This document shows positions 60,185 to 64,000 of a stretch of 64,000 bases of DNA, piece after piece. The stretch spans positions 558,001 through 622,000 of the forward strand of contig JAQOTA010000058.1 in NCBI GenBank assembly GCA_029532415.1. The letters are read 5' to 3'. This DNA is from Marasmius tenuissimus (Eukaryota > Basidiomycota > Agaricomycetes > Agaricales > Marasmiaceae). Position 1 is the first letter of the stretch. Each line of letters opens with the position of its first letter. The notes beneath the pieces are model-generated. The model saw only the letters and a program-made list of their open reading frames with translations, did not search any database and was not told the DNA's origin. The translations under genes and the position numbers were made by a program.

Positions 60185-60460
60185 GCTACGACCGTAGCAA
60201 ATTGATATCGTACACCAGAATTGACCCTTGACCAATGTTGTATAGATTCCCAGGTCCTGTGTTGTAGTTGTGCTCTGTTGTACGCTGAGCAGCGTTGTGT
60301 ATCAAGTCAAGTTTACATCAACGCCCGTTCCCAGAAATTTGCCACGCACATGACGTCATGCCTTCTATATTGGGTAGTCTACAGCAAATTTCATCATGAT
60401 TTATCGGTTTTATGTAACAACTCTTGTCCCGATTCCGTACAATTACTTGTCCTACTTTTC

Positions 60461-62236
<1,776 letters not shown>

Positions 62237-62965
62237 CGATGTGACCAAATATGTATGAGAATAAGTTACGACCGGACTAAAAAACAGAAAATTGGGGCAA
62301 AAGGAGAATAGCTTGTCCCAGCACCGAGCGTCAACCCCTCCATTTATATCAATCGCCTATGCAAGAGGAGTCTAAGGCTTGTGATATTCTACACGGGCGA
62401 CCATCGAGCCGACTGGATGAATATCAACCTTTCGCTCACCTCTATGTAACCCAGAAAGCTACAGAGAAAAGTCTGAAAATATCAGAAAATCAGTGGGACG
62501 AGTATTTATGCATTATGTTACGGGGGTCACCTCGTATTTACGCTCCAGTTCTGCCCCGCCGAGGCCATTTTACCGGAAGTATGTTACATAAGGACCGCTC
62601 CGCGTACGGAGTCTGGGGTTGTAGTGACAGTCCTGGTCCAGGTCGTCGACTGTCGTCGAGCGCACTGCCAGTGCCCAGGGTGTTGTTGGAAGTACCGAGG
62701 ACTCGAGTGCTTCTGTCGTCGAATGGCGATCCACTCAGAGTAGTACATCATTAGAAGACAGAAATGTATTAGATATAACACTGGGAGATATTGAACGTCC
62801 ATAAGTAATATATGTACTAGAGGTATGCCAGAGAGTTGAGGAATGATGACATCGTAAATCGGGAGGTGTGTATATAGGAGAGTCATTAGAGAACATGCTG
62901 TAGTTGGGAGGGAGCAATGGGACAGGTTAACAGGCTAGGAACAAGTGTAGAAACAGAAGGTACGT
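62237..62965. other. Intergenic between aspartate aminotransferase and AN1 gene
   Basis: About 730 bases with the aminotransferase promoter and the 3' side of the AN1 gene. The plus-strand frame at 62359-62754 has no family likeness. Confidence 0.5.
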
Positions 62966-63283
62966 CTAAGCTGTAGCCAACTTATTCGCCACTGTCCGTT
63001 CACTCTCCAACTTGGCCTTATTCCGGTCGAATGCTTGTTGTCGGCAGTCTTCGAGTTTGTTACAACTGTGGTGTTCCGGTAGACGGTGCTGTTGTCCAGA
63101 GAGAGAGAGAGGAACAAAGAACAACGTCCGTCAGCAACGTCGGGGTTCGGTAAAGAAAGGATGACGCACGTCTCCGCAGAATTGGGCTCTACAGTGAGGA
63201 CATTGGCCGACTATTCTGAGTGCCGCAGAGTTGCATTGGTCAGAGGTTTCGATCTGGAACTGACAGCGCTTCTTAGCAGGCAT
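62966..63283 (-). CDS. Small AN1-type zinc-finger protein, 78 residues
   Basis: Two exons (63170-63283 and 62966-63088) encode one AN1 zinc finger and little else. The finger residues are Cys/His in CQFQIETSDQCNSAAL, CPHCRAQFCGDHRLPEHHSC, in the order C-C-C-C-C-H-H-C. It starts MPAKKR. A helix (KLEDCRQQAFDRNKAKLES) and ERTVANKLATA follow. AN1 fingers occur in stress-response and ubiquitin-related proteins. A one-finger protein this short has no confirmed partner. The 63490 region upstream has a TATATAA element on the coding strand. Confidence 0.82.
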
Positions 63284-64000
63284 AGTAGTGTGAGTGGGTG
63301 TGTGGAGAAGAGGTCGTCTGAGTTTGTCGTGCACCAGGAGAGTGCAGCTGGTAGAACTTGAGTAAGTGAACCGGAAGCAAGAGAAACGAAAGCAGAGAGC
63401 GAGCTCACAGAGTAGCAAAGGTTGAGCCGGAGGAGTGGCTGGGTGATGGGTGTAAAAGTTAGAGGGGAGGGGGCCAAGCTGGGAGGTCTTTATATAAGAC
63501 GACGCGTAAGCTCTTTCCAATGCCACGTGCAAGTGGCAGTGTATTTCCACCTCACTAATCCACCCGCCGGTTTGAATCCGCAACCCAGTTTGCCATCGCG
63601 GAACAACGGTGAAGCATGCGCAATCCACGCAAAATCCATGCAGAAACTTTACTATCAGACGTCGGAAATAGCTTCAAGTTCCCAGGTGGAAATCATTTCC
63701 GAAGTGCCACCTCGGTCAGCTTCTGCCCAGATCGAGCATCCAAGCACACACGACTGTTTTCGGTGGCGATTGTCCGATAGTAGAACAAACTTAGCAGCTT
63801 GAACATCCGCTAATTCCGTCCTTTTTTTTTTCTCTGGCCCGCTCCCTTGGTTGATACAAAAATACAACACCGCTCATTCGTTTCCGTCGAACGGGGCCGA
63901 ATCATACAGTAGCCACGCCTTTGGAGTTTTGTATTCTCCAACAAGAGGTGGAGTCTCTTCTTGAACATTGTACTAGGACTCGGGCCGTCAACATCGAAGA
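63284..64000. other. Terminal region: AN1 promoter and possible gene edge
   Basis: Contains TATATAA near 63491 (about 200 bases upstream of the AN1 ATG) and a CACGTG box near 63524. From about 63853 a plus-strand frame stays open to the window end (ILQQEVESLLEHCTRTRAVN), without a Met. It may be an exon of a gene beyond the window or a chance frame. Confidence 0.35.

Overview
The window is nuclear DNA of a filamentous fungus, most likely a basidiomycete of the Agaricomycetes. Coding regions are cut by many short introns (mostly about 50-65 nt, GT-AG), intergenic gaps are short, the G+C content is moderate, and the proteins are fungal (PMP3, PalI/SUR7, HAL-type kinase, Yvc1-type channel, fungal Hv1, fungal kynurenine formamidase). 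I see no tRNA, rRNA, transposon or CRISPR array. I place about 29 protein genes by joining exons by eye. Several splice joints are inferred from reading frame and family similarity.

Layout. 1-4784: truncated NSE1 (SMC5/6 complex), convergent with a mitochondrial-type AAA ATPase. 5047-8701: divergent PIS1 (phosphatidylinositol synthase) and asparagine synthetase. 9201-16239: RhoGEF divergent from a METTL21-like methyltransferase, then a small EF-hand-like protein and a sugar transporter. 16950-24906: PRP28 RNA helicase, a HAL-family kinase and a non-coding stretch with hairpins. 24907-28099: OS-9/Yos9 lectin (ER-associated degradation) divergent from an AT-hook protein.

28571-34091 is the most striking metabolic block. 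Kynurenine 3-monooxygenase, kynureninase and kynurenine formamidase lie side by side. Together they cover three consecutive steps of tryptophan breakdown and de novo NAD synthesis (N-formylkynurenine to 3-hydroxyanthranilate). The monooxygenase shows an apparent one-base frame slip near its C-terminus, and the formamidase has a GC-AG intron.

34309-45111: PMP3, eIF2B epsilon, an Ala/Glu/Lys/Pro-rich protein, a PalI/SUR7-type membrane protein, NOP2 and a FUN14-domain protein. 45363-55440 is a block made only of membrane proteins: three four-helix MARVEL-like proteins alternating with a voltage-gated proton channel (Hv1) and a TRP-like Yvc1 channel. 56091-63283: a PP4 regulatory subunit 1-like HEAT protein, aspartate aminotransferase (also with a GC-AG intron) and a short AN1 zinc-finger protein. 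The last 700 bases hold promoter sequence and possibly the edge of another gene.

Most genes are ordinary housekeeping functions. The two neighbourhoods worth following up are the kynurenine trio and the channel/MARVEL block.
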